The position numbers and the translations under genes were made by a program. From contig JAPOZE010000651.1 of NCBI GenBank assembly GCA_026706225.1, positions 1 to 12,191 of the forward strand: a stretch of 12,191 nt of DNA, read 5' to 3'. This document shows, piece after piece, positions 6,654 through 12,191 of the stretch. The DNA is from Acidobacteriota bacterium (lineage in GTDB: Bacteria > Acidobacteriota > Terriglobia > Versatilivoradales > Versatilivoraceae). The notes below the pieces were generated by a model, which was not told where the DNA came from, did not search any database, and saw only the letters and a list, made by a program, of their open reading frames with translations. Position 1 is the stretch's first letter; each line of letters opens with the position of its first letter.

Positions 6654-6660
6654 TCCTGTA

Positions 6661-7407
6661 ATGACTTTGCATCGAGGCGTTGGATTATTTGTGGTGATTC
6701 TGGTGCTGAGCACCTATCTGCAGGGATCGGATCGGGAAAAGCCTCTGGAGGTCCGCTGGAGCGAACTGAAGAACTTGATCGGCGGCAAATTGGTCACACT
6801 GCAAATCGCCGAAGGCACACGGGTAGAGGGACAAATCAGAGTGGTGAACGCTTCTTCGCTCGTCTTCAAAGTCAAGAACAGCAGCAATCCGAAGGATTAC
6901 CCCAAGGGCGAGATTCAGATCACTAGAGAAGCCATCTCTCGACTCGAGGTTCGAGGACTCAAGGAGAATAAGGGGAAACGGGTTGCCGCGACCGTGGGAA
7001 CGTTTATCGGAACCATGATGGGAAGCATGGTTGCAATTGCCGGAACCGAAGCCGGTGAACCCGGTGACAAGTACTATGGCAGCTATGCTGCGAGTATAGC
7101 CATCGCCACGGGAGTCGCCATATTGGTGAACCGGGCTCTTCGTCCCAAGGACATCACCTTCGTCAAAATCCTGCCCGATTCACCTGGTGCAAGGATGCCG
7201 AATCCCTCCAAAAAAGAGGAAAGTTTCGACACGACGGGCTCGAAAGGAGTGCTGGCCACTCCGCTGTTTGAGGAATCAAGTTCGGAACGACTCCACCGCC
7301 AAGCCCGGCGAGCTCTGATGCGCCAAAGTCTACGTCTTGATCTGCCAAGACTGCCCGTTCGGGGCGTACAGGCAAGTATGGGGCAACCAGGGAACACTGT
7401 TGAATAG
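6661..7407 (+). CDS. Secreted or membrane-tethered protein with Sm-like fold and glycine-zipper segment (Acidobacteria type), function unknown
   Basis: A 248-residue protein. An N-terminal signal or anchor (MTLHRGVGLFVVILVLSTYL) is followed by about 65 residues reading as beta strands with an Sm/LSm-like pattern: W-x-x-L-x-x-L near 33-39, then GGKLVTLQIAEGTRVEGQIR, a VVNASSLVFKV strand and ITREAISRLEV. Residues 107-128 form a hydrophobic GTFIGTMMGS glycine zipper, and residues 141-160 a second hydrophobic stretch, so it may cross or associate with the membrane. The C-terminal 75 residues are polar with many Arg and look disordered. I recall similar unannotated proteins, with a beta-barrel part then a GxxxG segment, as common in Acidobacteriota; no function is known to me. 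It is transcribed divergently from the TRAP-TAXI operon, with the toxin-antitoxin relic between them. Confidence 0.78.
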   Translation: MTLHRGVGLFVVILVLSTYLQGSDREKPLEVRWSELKNLIGGKLVTLQIAEGTRVEGQIRVVNASSLVFKVKNSSNPKDYPKGEIQITREAISRLEVRGLKENKGKRVAATVGTFIGTMMGSMVAIAGTEAGEPGDKYYGSYAASIAIATGVAILVNRALRPKDITFVKILPDSPGARMPNPSKKEESFDTTGSKGVLATPLFEESSSERLHRQARRALMRQSLRLDLPRLPVRGVQASMGQPGNTVE

Positions 7408-7534
7408 TTGGAATAAAAGGAGTGGTTTGGCCGATGGGGGAGCTATGCGCTATCTCCGCCCGACACCTTACTGAAATCTGGTCTGAGCAAGGTTGTTCCA
7501 GTAGTTCAACAACGTCCCCTGTCTTCTCGGTGTC

Positions 7535-7816
7535 TCAAAGCCCGAGTTCCGAATGGGACCCAAGGCGAACAAGTCCAAGTTTGTCTGTGGCCTGTTTCTG
7601 GTAGATCAGTACCAGGTCAGGTTTCAGGTGGCAATCACGGAATTCTTTCCACTCACCGCTCAGTGCATGGGCGTGGTATCGAGATTCCAGCGGCTGGTCA
7701 TTCGCCAACGCGACCAGGAGGGGAACCAGAACAGCGTCCAGCGACGTCCGGTGTCGGCCCTTCGCCTCACGCCTGCAATCGCGTCTGAACTGACTGGTCC
7801 GCTCAATCCTTCGCAT
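7535..7816 (-). CDS. yafQ: YafQ-family mRNA interferase toxin (type II toxin-antitoxin)
   Basis: A 93-residue RelE/ParE-superfamily toxin. Compared with what I recall of E. coli YafQ, the catalytic-type residues are all at the expected places: His50 in HAHALSGEWKEFRDCH, His63 and Asp67 in DCHLKPD, and His88 in GSHSEL. YafQ enzymes cut mRNA in the ribosome A site and slow growth when the antitoxin is degraded. The ATG at 7816 overlaps the antitoxin's 3' end by 14 bases, the usual arrangement. One oddity: the protein ends in ELGL, whereas YafQ has a conserved Phe near its end (F91 in E. coli) that helps catalysis; here that position is Gly. The toxin may be weakened or may use another residue. 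A mutilated copy lies at 6480-6566. Confidence 0.92.
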   Translation of the reverse strand: MRRIERTSQFRRDCRREAKGRHRTSLDAVLVPLLVALANDQPLESRYHAHALSGEWKEFRDCHLKPDLVLIYQKQATDKLGLVRLGSHSELGL

Positions 7817-8066
7817 TCAGATCGTCCATGAGGGCATCCACACTGTCGAATTGAGACAGGCCACCCCTGCGGGCTTCCTTCATTGCCTCGATGGTGACCG
7901 TGTTTGGAGTCAGCGGCGCAAACGGCAGTGCCTTTTCCCGCGCAATCCTGGTCAGCAATAACCGTACGGCATCGGACACGGTCAGGCCCATTGCAGCCAG
8001 CACCGCGGCTGCTTCTTCCTTGATGGCTCCGTCAATGCGCGCTTGAACGAGTTGATTGGCTGGCAT
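7803..8066 (-). CDS. dinJ: RelB/DinJ-family antitoxin
   Basis: An 87-residue antitoxin. The N-terminus (QLVQARIDGAIKEEAAAVLA) and the following GLTVSDAVRLLLTRIAREKA match the ribbon-helix-helix DNA-binding domain of RelB/DinJ proteins. The short beta strand at residues 5-10 would contact DNA, and the region to about residue 45 forms the dimer. The acidic C-terminal part (SVDALMDDLNAKD) is the sort that wraps the toxin. GGAG lies 8 bases before the ATG at 8066. It is first in the operon, neutralises the toxin at 7535-7816 and probably represses its own promoter at 8091-8127. Confidence 0.92.
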   Translation of the reverse strand: MPANQLVQARIDGAIKEEAAAVLAAMGLTVSDAVRLLLTRIAREKALPFAPLTPNTVTIEAMKEARRGGLSQFDSVDALMDDLNAKD

Positions 8067-8090
8067 AATCGATTCTCCCCGGCTTCTTGC

Positions 8091-8127
8091 ATGACAATAT
8101 CATACACCCGGCCATGAGAGACGCCAA
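8091..8127 (-). promoter_or_regulatory. Toxin-antitoxin promoter and probable autoregulatory operator
   Basis: On the minus strand TTGGCG (8122-8127) and TATGAT (8099-8104) are 17 bases apart, a good sigma-70-type spacing. The -10 overlaps the palindrome ATGA-N5-TCAT (8091-8103), a plausible site for the ribbon-helix-helix antitoxin. The -10 and palindrome are also preserved in the relic at 6552-6565, which supports functional constraint before that copy died or conservation of ancestry. Confidence 0.65.
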
Positions 8128-8211
8128 TAGGAACTGGCGAGGCTCCTTCACGCAGCCACTTTGCGGTATTCTAAGACCGCAACTATCCTTGCAACTTGCA
8201 GGAGAGAATGT

Positions 8212-9639
8212 GTGAGCAGGCTTCTCAACTTCGTTATTTCTCTTTCTCTTGCCGCGGCCGGATCGGAAGCGCCTTCCGATCGGCTGCACCAAGCCGCCTC
8301 CGAGGGAGATGTGGCATCGGTGCGCGTTGAGCTTGGCAAGGGCGTCGATCCCAACCGCAAGAACCCGGACAACCTCACTCCACTGCATGTCTCCGCCCGC
8401 CTGGGTCACCTCGAAATCGCCGGACTGCTGCTGCAGAAAGGGGCTGACCCCAACCGGAGGCAGGATGGGACGGCCCGCACCCCCCTTCACCTGGCCGTGG
8501 AACACCGGCACGAAGAGATCACCAGGCTGCTTCTGGAGCAGGGAGCCAATCCCAACCTGGTGGCCCGCTCCGGGAAAGGTGAAACCCTGGTGCCGTTGCA
8601 GTCGGCCGCCCGGAGCGGCAATGGTGAAATCGCCCGGCTGCTGTTGAGGTACGGCGCCCGCCTAGGTGGCCGCTGCTCGGGCTGCGGTTCTCAACTGCTC
8701 CATTTGGCGGCACGGACCGGGCATGCCGGCCTGGCCCGGTTGCTGCTGGCCCAGGGGGTCGATCCGACCACTTCGCGGGACGGACTGCTGCCTGCAAAGG
8801 TAGCCGCTCGGCATGGGCATCGGGAACTGGCTGGGTTGTTGGGAGGAAGCGGGGCGGAAATCCGTGCGCCCAGTGCAGAGGGCACCGAGGGCGAGAGAGC
8901 GCCAACGCAAGCCCCCGCTAACGTTTATGGATCGCAGAGCTCACAAGAGGTGCTGGACCGCGCCAGGAAATGGGCCTTGAGCTTTACCGCGAACCTCCCG
9001 GATTTCGTCTGCACCCAGATCACAAAGCGGTCCGACAACCAGGGTCAGGAAGATGCGGCGCTGAAGAAACGCCACGACATCGTCACCAAGGTTCAGTTCG
9101 TCGACGGGGCAGAATCCTATTTGACTCTCACAGTGGACGGGAAACCGTCCCAACGACACGTTCGGGAAATCAGCGGCATGGGAGAGTTCGGCAGTACGTT
9201 GCAGACCCTCTTCCAGCCGGGATCGCCCGCACGGTTTTTCCACGAGGGAGACAGCCTGATCGACGGGCAGCCGGCGGATGTCTATGCCGTCACCCACCCG
9301 TCCGGCTACCAGTTGTATACGGGCGTCCTGCACGACGGCACCCTGCAGAATTTCGTCCGGGTCGGATACGAGGGACAAATCCATGTTGCCAAGGATTCGT
9401 CGGCGGTGCTGCGGATCGTGGGCGAACGGATCTTTGGCGTCCCGGCCGATTTCCCGGTCCGGCAGGCACGCTTTCAGATCGATTACGGCCCCGTGGACAT
9501 CGAAGGTTACACCTACTGGCTGCCTCTCAGCTCCAGGGATGTTCTGGTGGGAAGACGCGGCTGGATCAACCAGAACGAAAACAAGTGGATGAACTATCGC
9601 CGGTTCGCCACAAAAACCACCCTGGATTTCGGCAAGTGA
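8212..9639 (+). CDS. Secreted ankyrin-repeat protein with acidobacterial C-terminal domain
   Basis: A 475-residue protein. The start is taken as GTG 8212, with AGGAG at 8200-8204 seven bases before it. This places a signal peptide (MSRLLNFVISLSLAAAG) at the N-terminus; the upstream TTG at 8161 would bury it behind 17 residues. Residues 23-218 hold about six ankyrin repeats; the clearest are LTPLHVSARLGHLEIAGLLL and TPLHLAVEHRHEEITRLLLE. The fourth repeat carries a CSGC pair (Cys155, Cys158), unusual in a secreted ankyrin. After a low-complexity linker, residues 243-475 form a domain with NLPDFVCTQITKR, GMGEFGSTLQTLF, a DVYAVTH strand and LRIVGE. I recall this domain as frequent in Acidobacteriota with varied N-terminal partners and unknown function. 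The gene is divergent from the toxin-antitoxin operon. A protein-binding role for the repeats is family knowledge; the partner is unknown. Confidence 0.85.
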   Translation: MSRLLNFVISLSLAAAGSEAPSDRLHQAASEGDVASVRVELGKGVDPNRKNPDNLTPLHVSARLGHLEIAGLLLQKGADPNRRQDGTARTPLHLAVEHRHEEITRLLLEQGANPNLVARSGKGETLVPLQSAARSGNGEIARLLLRYGARLGGRCSGCGSQLLHLAARTGHAGLARLLLAQGVDPTTSRDGLLPAKVAARHGHRELAGLLGGSGAEIRAPSAEGTEGERAPTQAPANVYGSQSSQEVLDRARKWALSFTANLPDFVCTQITKRSDNQGQEDAALKKRHDIVTKVQFVDGAESYLTLTVDGKPSQRHVREISGMGEFGSTLQTLFQPGSPARFFHEGDSLIDGQPADVYAVTHPSGYQLYTGVLHDGTLQNFVRVGYEGQIHVAKDSSAVLRIVGERIFGVPADFPVRQARFQIDYGPVDIEGYTYWLPLSSRDVLVGRRGWINQNENKWMNYRRFATKTTLDFGK

Positions 9640-9729
9640 GCCGGCAACCCCGGGCGCCGAGTTTCTCCTCCCCCATAGGTTCGGCCCTGCCCCGTTTCCA
9701 GCCGGATGCTACAATGAGCGGCTTGCGTA

Positions 9730-9759
9730 TGCGGGCGAGACGCCCGCGCTCCCGGGTGG
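9730..9759 (+). repeat. 30-base hairpin repeat family 1, copy 3
   Basis: Two mismatches from copy 1; the core stem GCGGGCG/CGCCCGC (9731-9747) is kept, with loop AGA instead of GGA. It ends 18 bases before the DUF3311 start codon, so it lies in that gene's leader, where a stable hairpin could affect translation or form the end of the upstream transcript. It lacks a T-run and is therefore not an obvious intrinsic terminator. Confidence 0.8.
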
Positions 9760-9777
9760 ACCCGTCGCCGATCGAAA

Positions 9778-10044
9778 TTGAAAGATAAGATTTCATTCCT
9801 CCTGGCCGTTGCCGTCCTGGTCTTCTATGGCCTCCATCAGGATTTCTGGTTCTGGCGCCAGGCCGATCCGCTGATCCTGGGATTCATTCCCATCGGCCTC
9901 TTCTACCATGCGCTCTATTCCGTAGCCGTGGCCGGCCTCATGTGGCTTCTGGTGCGGTACTGCTGGCCAGGGCACCTGGAGGATGCCTCCCAGGGCGCCG
10001 AGCCCACTCCCACCACCCGTTCCGAGAAACCGACCCCATCATGA
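9778..10044 (+). CDS. DUF3311 family small membrane protein, symporter partner
   Basis: An 88-residue protein with two membrane helices: [20 protein letters not shown] and, after the [22 protein letters not shown] loop region, a second helix [20 protein letters not shown] hydrophilic, Pro/Thr-rich tail follows. This is the DUF3311 layout. In that family the gene commonly sits directly before a sodium:solute symporter, as here, with an ATGA overlap. It may help fold or assemble the symporter, by analogy with small partner proteins of other SSS systems; this is inference. The start is taken as TTG 9778, because no ATG or GTG occurs in frame upstream and a later start would remove the first helix. 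A weak start behind a hairpin suggests low expression. Confidence 0.85.
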   Translation: MKDKISFLLAVAVLVFYGLHQDFWFWRQADPLILGFIPIGLFYHALYSVAVAGLMWLLVRYCWPGHLEDASQGAEPTPTTRSEKPTPS

Positions 10045-11672
10045 TCCCCACCCTGGTAGTGCTGGTCTATCTGGCTCTGGTTATTTACATCGGAATCTTT
10101 GCCTTTCGCCGTGCAGCCTCCAGGCACGCGGCTGAAGACTATTTTCTGGCCGGCCGTTCCCTGGGCTCCTTCGTCTTTCTCTTCTCGCTGTTCGGGACCA
10201 ACATGACCGCCTTCACCATCCTGGGGGCCTCGGGGCACGCCTTCAACAACGGGATCGTCACCTACGGCCTGATGGGCTCCTCCTCGGCGCTCATCATTCC
10301 CCTGACCCTGCTGCTGATCGGCACCCGCACCTGGGCGCTGGGCAAGAAACACGGCTTCATGACCCCTGTCCAGATGTTTCGGGACCGTTGGGAGTGCAGC
10401 CACATCGGAACGGTCATCTTTGCCCTGCAAGCCCTCTTCCTGGTCCCCTACATCATTATCGCCGTCAAGGGAGGCGGGACCATCCTGCAATCGATCAGCA
10501 GCGGCTGGGTCCCTTACTGGATGGGTGGCAGCCTGGTGGCGCTGGTGGTGATGAGCTACGTCTTCTTTGGGGGCATGCGCGGCACCGCCTGGGTGAACAC
10601 CCTTCAGACCACGCTGTTTCTGAGCTTCGGCGTGGTTGCGCTTCTGGTGATCGGCGCCGGAATGGGGGGCTTCAGCGCGGCCATGGAGAGAATCGCCCAA
10701 TCCCCTGCCCTGGCGCCCCTGCTCACCCGGGAAAACGTCTCACCGCTCTATTACCTCAGCTACACCTTCATCCCGCTGTCCGCCATCTGCTTTCCCCACA
10801 TCGGCATCTTCTGCCTTACCGCCCGCCGCATGTCCCAGTTCCGCAAGACGGTGATCCTCTATCCGATCTGTATCATGGCCATCTGGCTTCCCTGCGTCTT
10901 TCTGGGGGTGGCGGCCAACGGCGCCGAAGACTTTCCACGAATCCAGGAAAAGCAGGCCGCCCGTCAATCGCTGGCGGCATCCGGAACCGAGCTGACTCCC
11001 GAACGGGAAAGCGACCTCCGCCGCCGGATGGCTGCCGATGACGTCATCCCGCTGCTGCTGGACCGCTACGCGCCCCTGTGGCTGGCCGGCATCCTGGGCG
11101 CGGGAATCCTGGCGGCCGTGATGGCCAGCGACTCCCAGATCCTGGCGCTCTCGACCATGTTCACCGAGGACATCTTCGCCTTCTATGGGGGCAAGCAGCG
11201 CTTCGGGGACCGGGCCCAGGTTCAAACCGGCCGCCTGTTCGTGGCGCTGATCACGTCGGTCGCCTTCGTCATCGCCCTGAAGTCTCCGGCCACCATATTC
11301 CTGGTGGCCATACAGTACTCCTTTACCGGCTACGCCGCTCTCCTCCCCCTGTTGGTGGCGGCCCTCTTCTGGAAGCGCAGCACCCGCTGGGGAGCCCTGG
11401 CCACCACCCTGTGGGCCGGTGGCTCGGTCGGCGCCGTTGCCCTGCTCCAGGCGCTGGTTCCCCCGCCCTCGGGACCGCCGACCGCGATCCTCTCCTGGGG
11501 AGGGCTCGACCTCATCTCGAGGACGGCCGGCGGAACCACCATTCTGGGCTTTCTGCCGGTGGTTCCCATCGTCCTGGTCTCGGCACTGCTGATGGTGGGG
11601 GTCTCCTGGCTGACGGCTCGACCCGGCGCCGCTACGATCGAGCGCTACTTCCCGTCCAAAGCCGACAGTTGA
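10041..11672 (+). CDS. Sodium:solute symporter (SSS family)
   Basis: A 543-residue permease with about 13 membrane segments. The start is ATG 10041, which overlaps the DUF3311 stop (ATGA); the longer frame upstream is a shadow of DUF3311. Family features: the N-terminal [16 protein letters not shown], then the [20 protein letters not shown] block (the '[12 protein letters not shown]' motif), TM1-like [15 protein letters not shown], the [16 protein letters not shown] motif at about 175-190, and [19 protein letters not shown] at 361-379. The last is the SSS helix that supplies Na+-site Ser/Thr residues. Such carriers import metabolites (e.g. carboxylates, pantothenate, sugars) with Na+; the substrate here is not deducible. 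Residues about 296-330 are a charged insert ([11 protein letters not shown]...[10 protein letters not shown]) before the helix at 345-362, longer than I expect in this loop. Confidence 0.95.
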   Translation: MIPTLVVLVYLALVIYIGIFAFRRAASRHAAEDYFLAGRSLGSFVFLFSLFGTNMTAFTILGASGHAFNNGIVTYGLMGSSSALIIPLTLLLIGTRTWALGKKHGFMTPVQMFRDRWECSHIGTVIFALQALFLVPYIIIAVKGGGTILQSISSGWVPYWMGGSLVALVVMSYVFFGGMRGTAWVNTLQTTLFLSFGVVALLVIGAGMGGFSAAMERIAQSPALAPLLTRENVSPLYYLSYTFIPLSAICFPHIGIFCLTARRMSQFRKTVILYPICIMAIWLPCVFLGVAANGAEDFPRIQEKQAARQSLAASGTELTPERESDLRRRMAADDVIPLLLDRYAPLWLAGILGAGILAAVMASDSQILALSTMFTEDIFAFYGGKQRFGDRAQVQTGRLFVALITSVAFVIALKSPATIFLVAIQYSFTGYAALLPLLVAALFWKRSTRWGALATTLWAGGSVGAVALLQALVPPPSGPPTAILSWGGLDLISRTAGGTTILGFLPVVPIVLVSALLMVGVSWLTARPGAATIERYFPSKADS

Positions 11673-11718
11673 TAGTCTCAATGCCTGCGCTAGGTCGCCG
11701 GTCGCGCATACTGCTGTC

Positions 11719-11786
11719 GCCGCGTTCGCGGCTCAACTCCCCTACGCGACGTCTTCCGATCGCGTCCCCCGGGCTCTTGCCCGGGG
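11719..11786 (+). repeat. Three consecutive hairpins downstream of the symporter gene
   Basis: Stem 1 is GCCGC-GTTC-GCGGC (11719-11732). Stem 2 is ACGCGA...TCGCGT (11744-11765). Stem 3 is CCCCGGGC-TCTT-GCCCGGGG (11767-11786), a perfect 8-bp stem with a four-base loop. The array starts 46 bases after the symporter stop. There is no T-run after stem 3, so a classic intrinsic terminator is not supported; it may be a dispersed structured element or a transcript-protecting 3' end. Confidence 0.65.
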
Positions 11787-11919
11787 CATATTCCAAATAG
11801 AAAAGCACGTTTCCTCTTGCAGTATTGTGAGTTTGGGGGGAGCTGCGAATGCTGCGGTTGACGTGGGTAGGCCACGGAAACGCTTACTACGGGCCATCCT
11901 TATAGAGCTGCGTAGCTGC

Positions 11920-11946
11920 GGCTCAGGGTCGCCTGCGGGGTGAGCC
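11920..11946. repeat. Palindrome GGCTCA...TGAGCC
   Basis: The arms 11920-11925 and 11941-11946 pair perfectly over a 15-base loop, within which CGC and GCG can extend the pairing. No T-run follows. Its function is unknown. Confidence 0.45.
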
Positions 11947-12191
11947 AGGAGGAGCCCGGGAGGCGTCGAGCTTGGCAGCGACGGCGGAGTCCTCTGGGCA
12001 ACGGAGGTGTCAACCCGGGGTCGTATGGGTTCTGCGTCAACCCAGCCGCGAATGCGGCGGCATTGAAAGTTCCAGAATCGTTCATCACCGTCCAGCACTG
12101 TTCATAACTGTCTGTATTGTCAGTATGTTATCTGTATTTCCCAGTGACTCCGCCCGCTCACATCATCCCTTGCAATCCACTGCCATCCCCC

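Larger units (their letters stand above)
11673..12191. other. 519-base region without a convincing gene
   Basis: Open frames here are short, lack plausible start context and give low-complexity peptides. The region contains a run of three hairpins (11719-11786), a further palindrome (11920-11946) and a CCGC-GAAT-GCGG hairpin near 12050. From about 12100 the base composition becomes more AT-rich with CTGT/TGTC repeats of low complexity. I see no tRNA, rRNA or clear promoter. Confidence 0.6.

Noticed and set aside
7422..7604. A 60-codon frame following the Sm-like gene, with AAGGAG upstream
   Set aside because: It runs into the toxin gene on the opposite strand and the Ser/Pro-rich peptide resembles nothing I know; a real gene is possible but unsupported.
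9687..9715. A promoter with TACAAT at 9710-9715 before DUF3311
   Set aside because: The -10 is good but no recognisable -35 lies at suitable spacing.
11767..11786. Intrinsic terminator for the symporter
   Set aside because: The stem is perfect but no run of T follows on either side.
11742..12098. A 118-codon minus-strand frame after the symporter
   Set aside because: The product is Pro/Arg-rich and covers the palindromes; no start context or domain supports it.

Overview
The window is GC-rich, high-coding-density bacterial chromosome, probably from an Acidobacteriota member known only from a genome or metagenome assembly. Two proteins point to that phylum. The ankyrin protein (8212-9639) ends in an 'LPDFVCTQ...GEFGS...' domain, and the secreted Sm-like protein (6661-7407) has a Gly-rich segment. 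I recall both types mainly from acidobacterial genomes. This assignment comes from remembered family patterns, not a search.

Layout. On the minus strand, 1-1909 carries a HemN-like radical SAM protein followed by a truncated FAD-dependent oxidoreductase; the pair is spaced like an operon. From 1910 to 2491 there is no convincing gene, only hairpin-forming dispersed repeats. From 2492 to 6450, also on the minus strand, lies a TRAP-TAXI uptake system: a fused-membrane-subunit permease and its periplasmic solute-binding protein. It is preceded by two very small ORFs (54 and 48 codons) that are stitched to the binding-protein gene by a 1-base gap and an ATGA overlap. A large inverted repeat of about 180 bases sits between the binding protein and the permease. 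Just upstream of the operon (6480-6566) is the wreck of a YafQ-type toxin-antitoxin locus: its promoter end is fused directly to the middle of the toxin gene. An intact relative of that locus lies 1 kb away (7535-8127).

On the plus strand are the secreted Sm-like protein (6661-7407), the ankyrin protein (8212-9639), and a translationally coupled pair made of a DUF3311 small membrane protein and a sodium:solute symporter (9778-11672). The last 519 bases hold no convincing gene but several strong hairpins.

How it fits together. Two independent solute uptake systems dominate: the TRAP-TAXI system (ion-gradient driven, binding-protein dependent) and the SSS symporter with its DUF3311 partner. 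Their substrates cannot be read from the sequence. The most unusual points are the short ORFs coupled to the TRAP-TAXI genes, the possible re-use of a dead toxin-antitoxin promoter upstream of them, and three families of palindromic repeats in nearly every non-coding gap.
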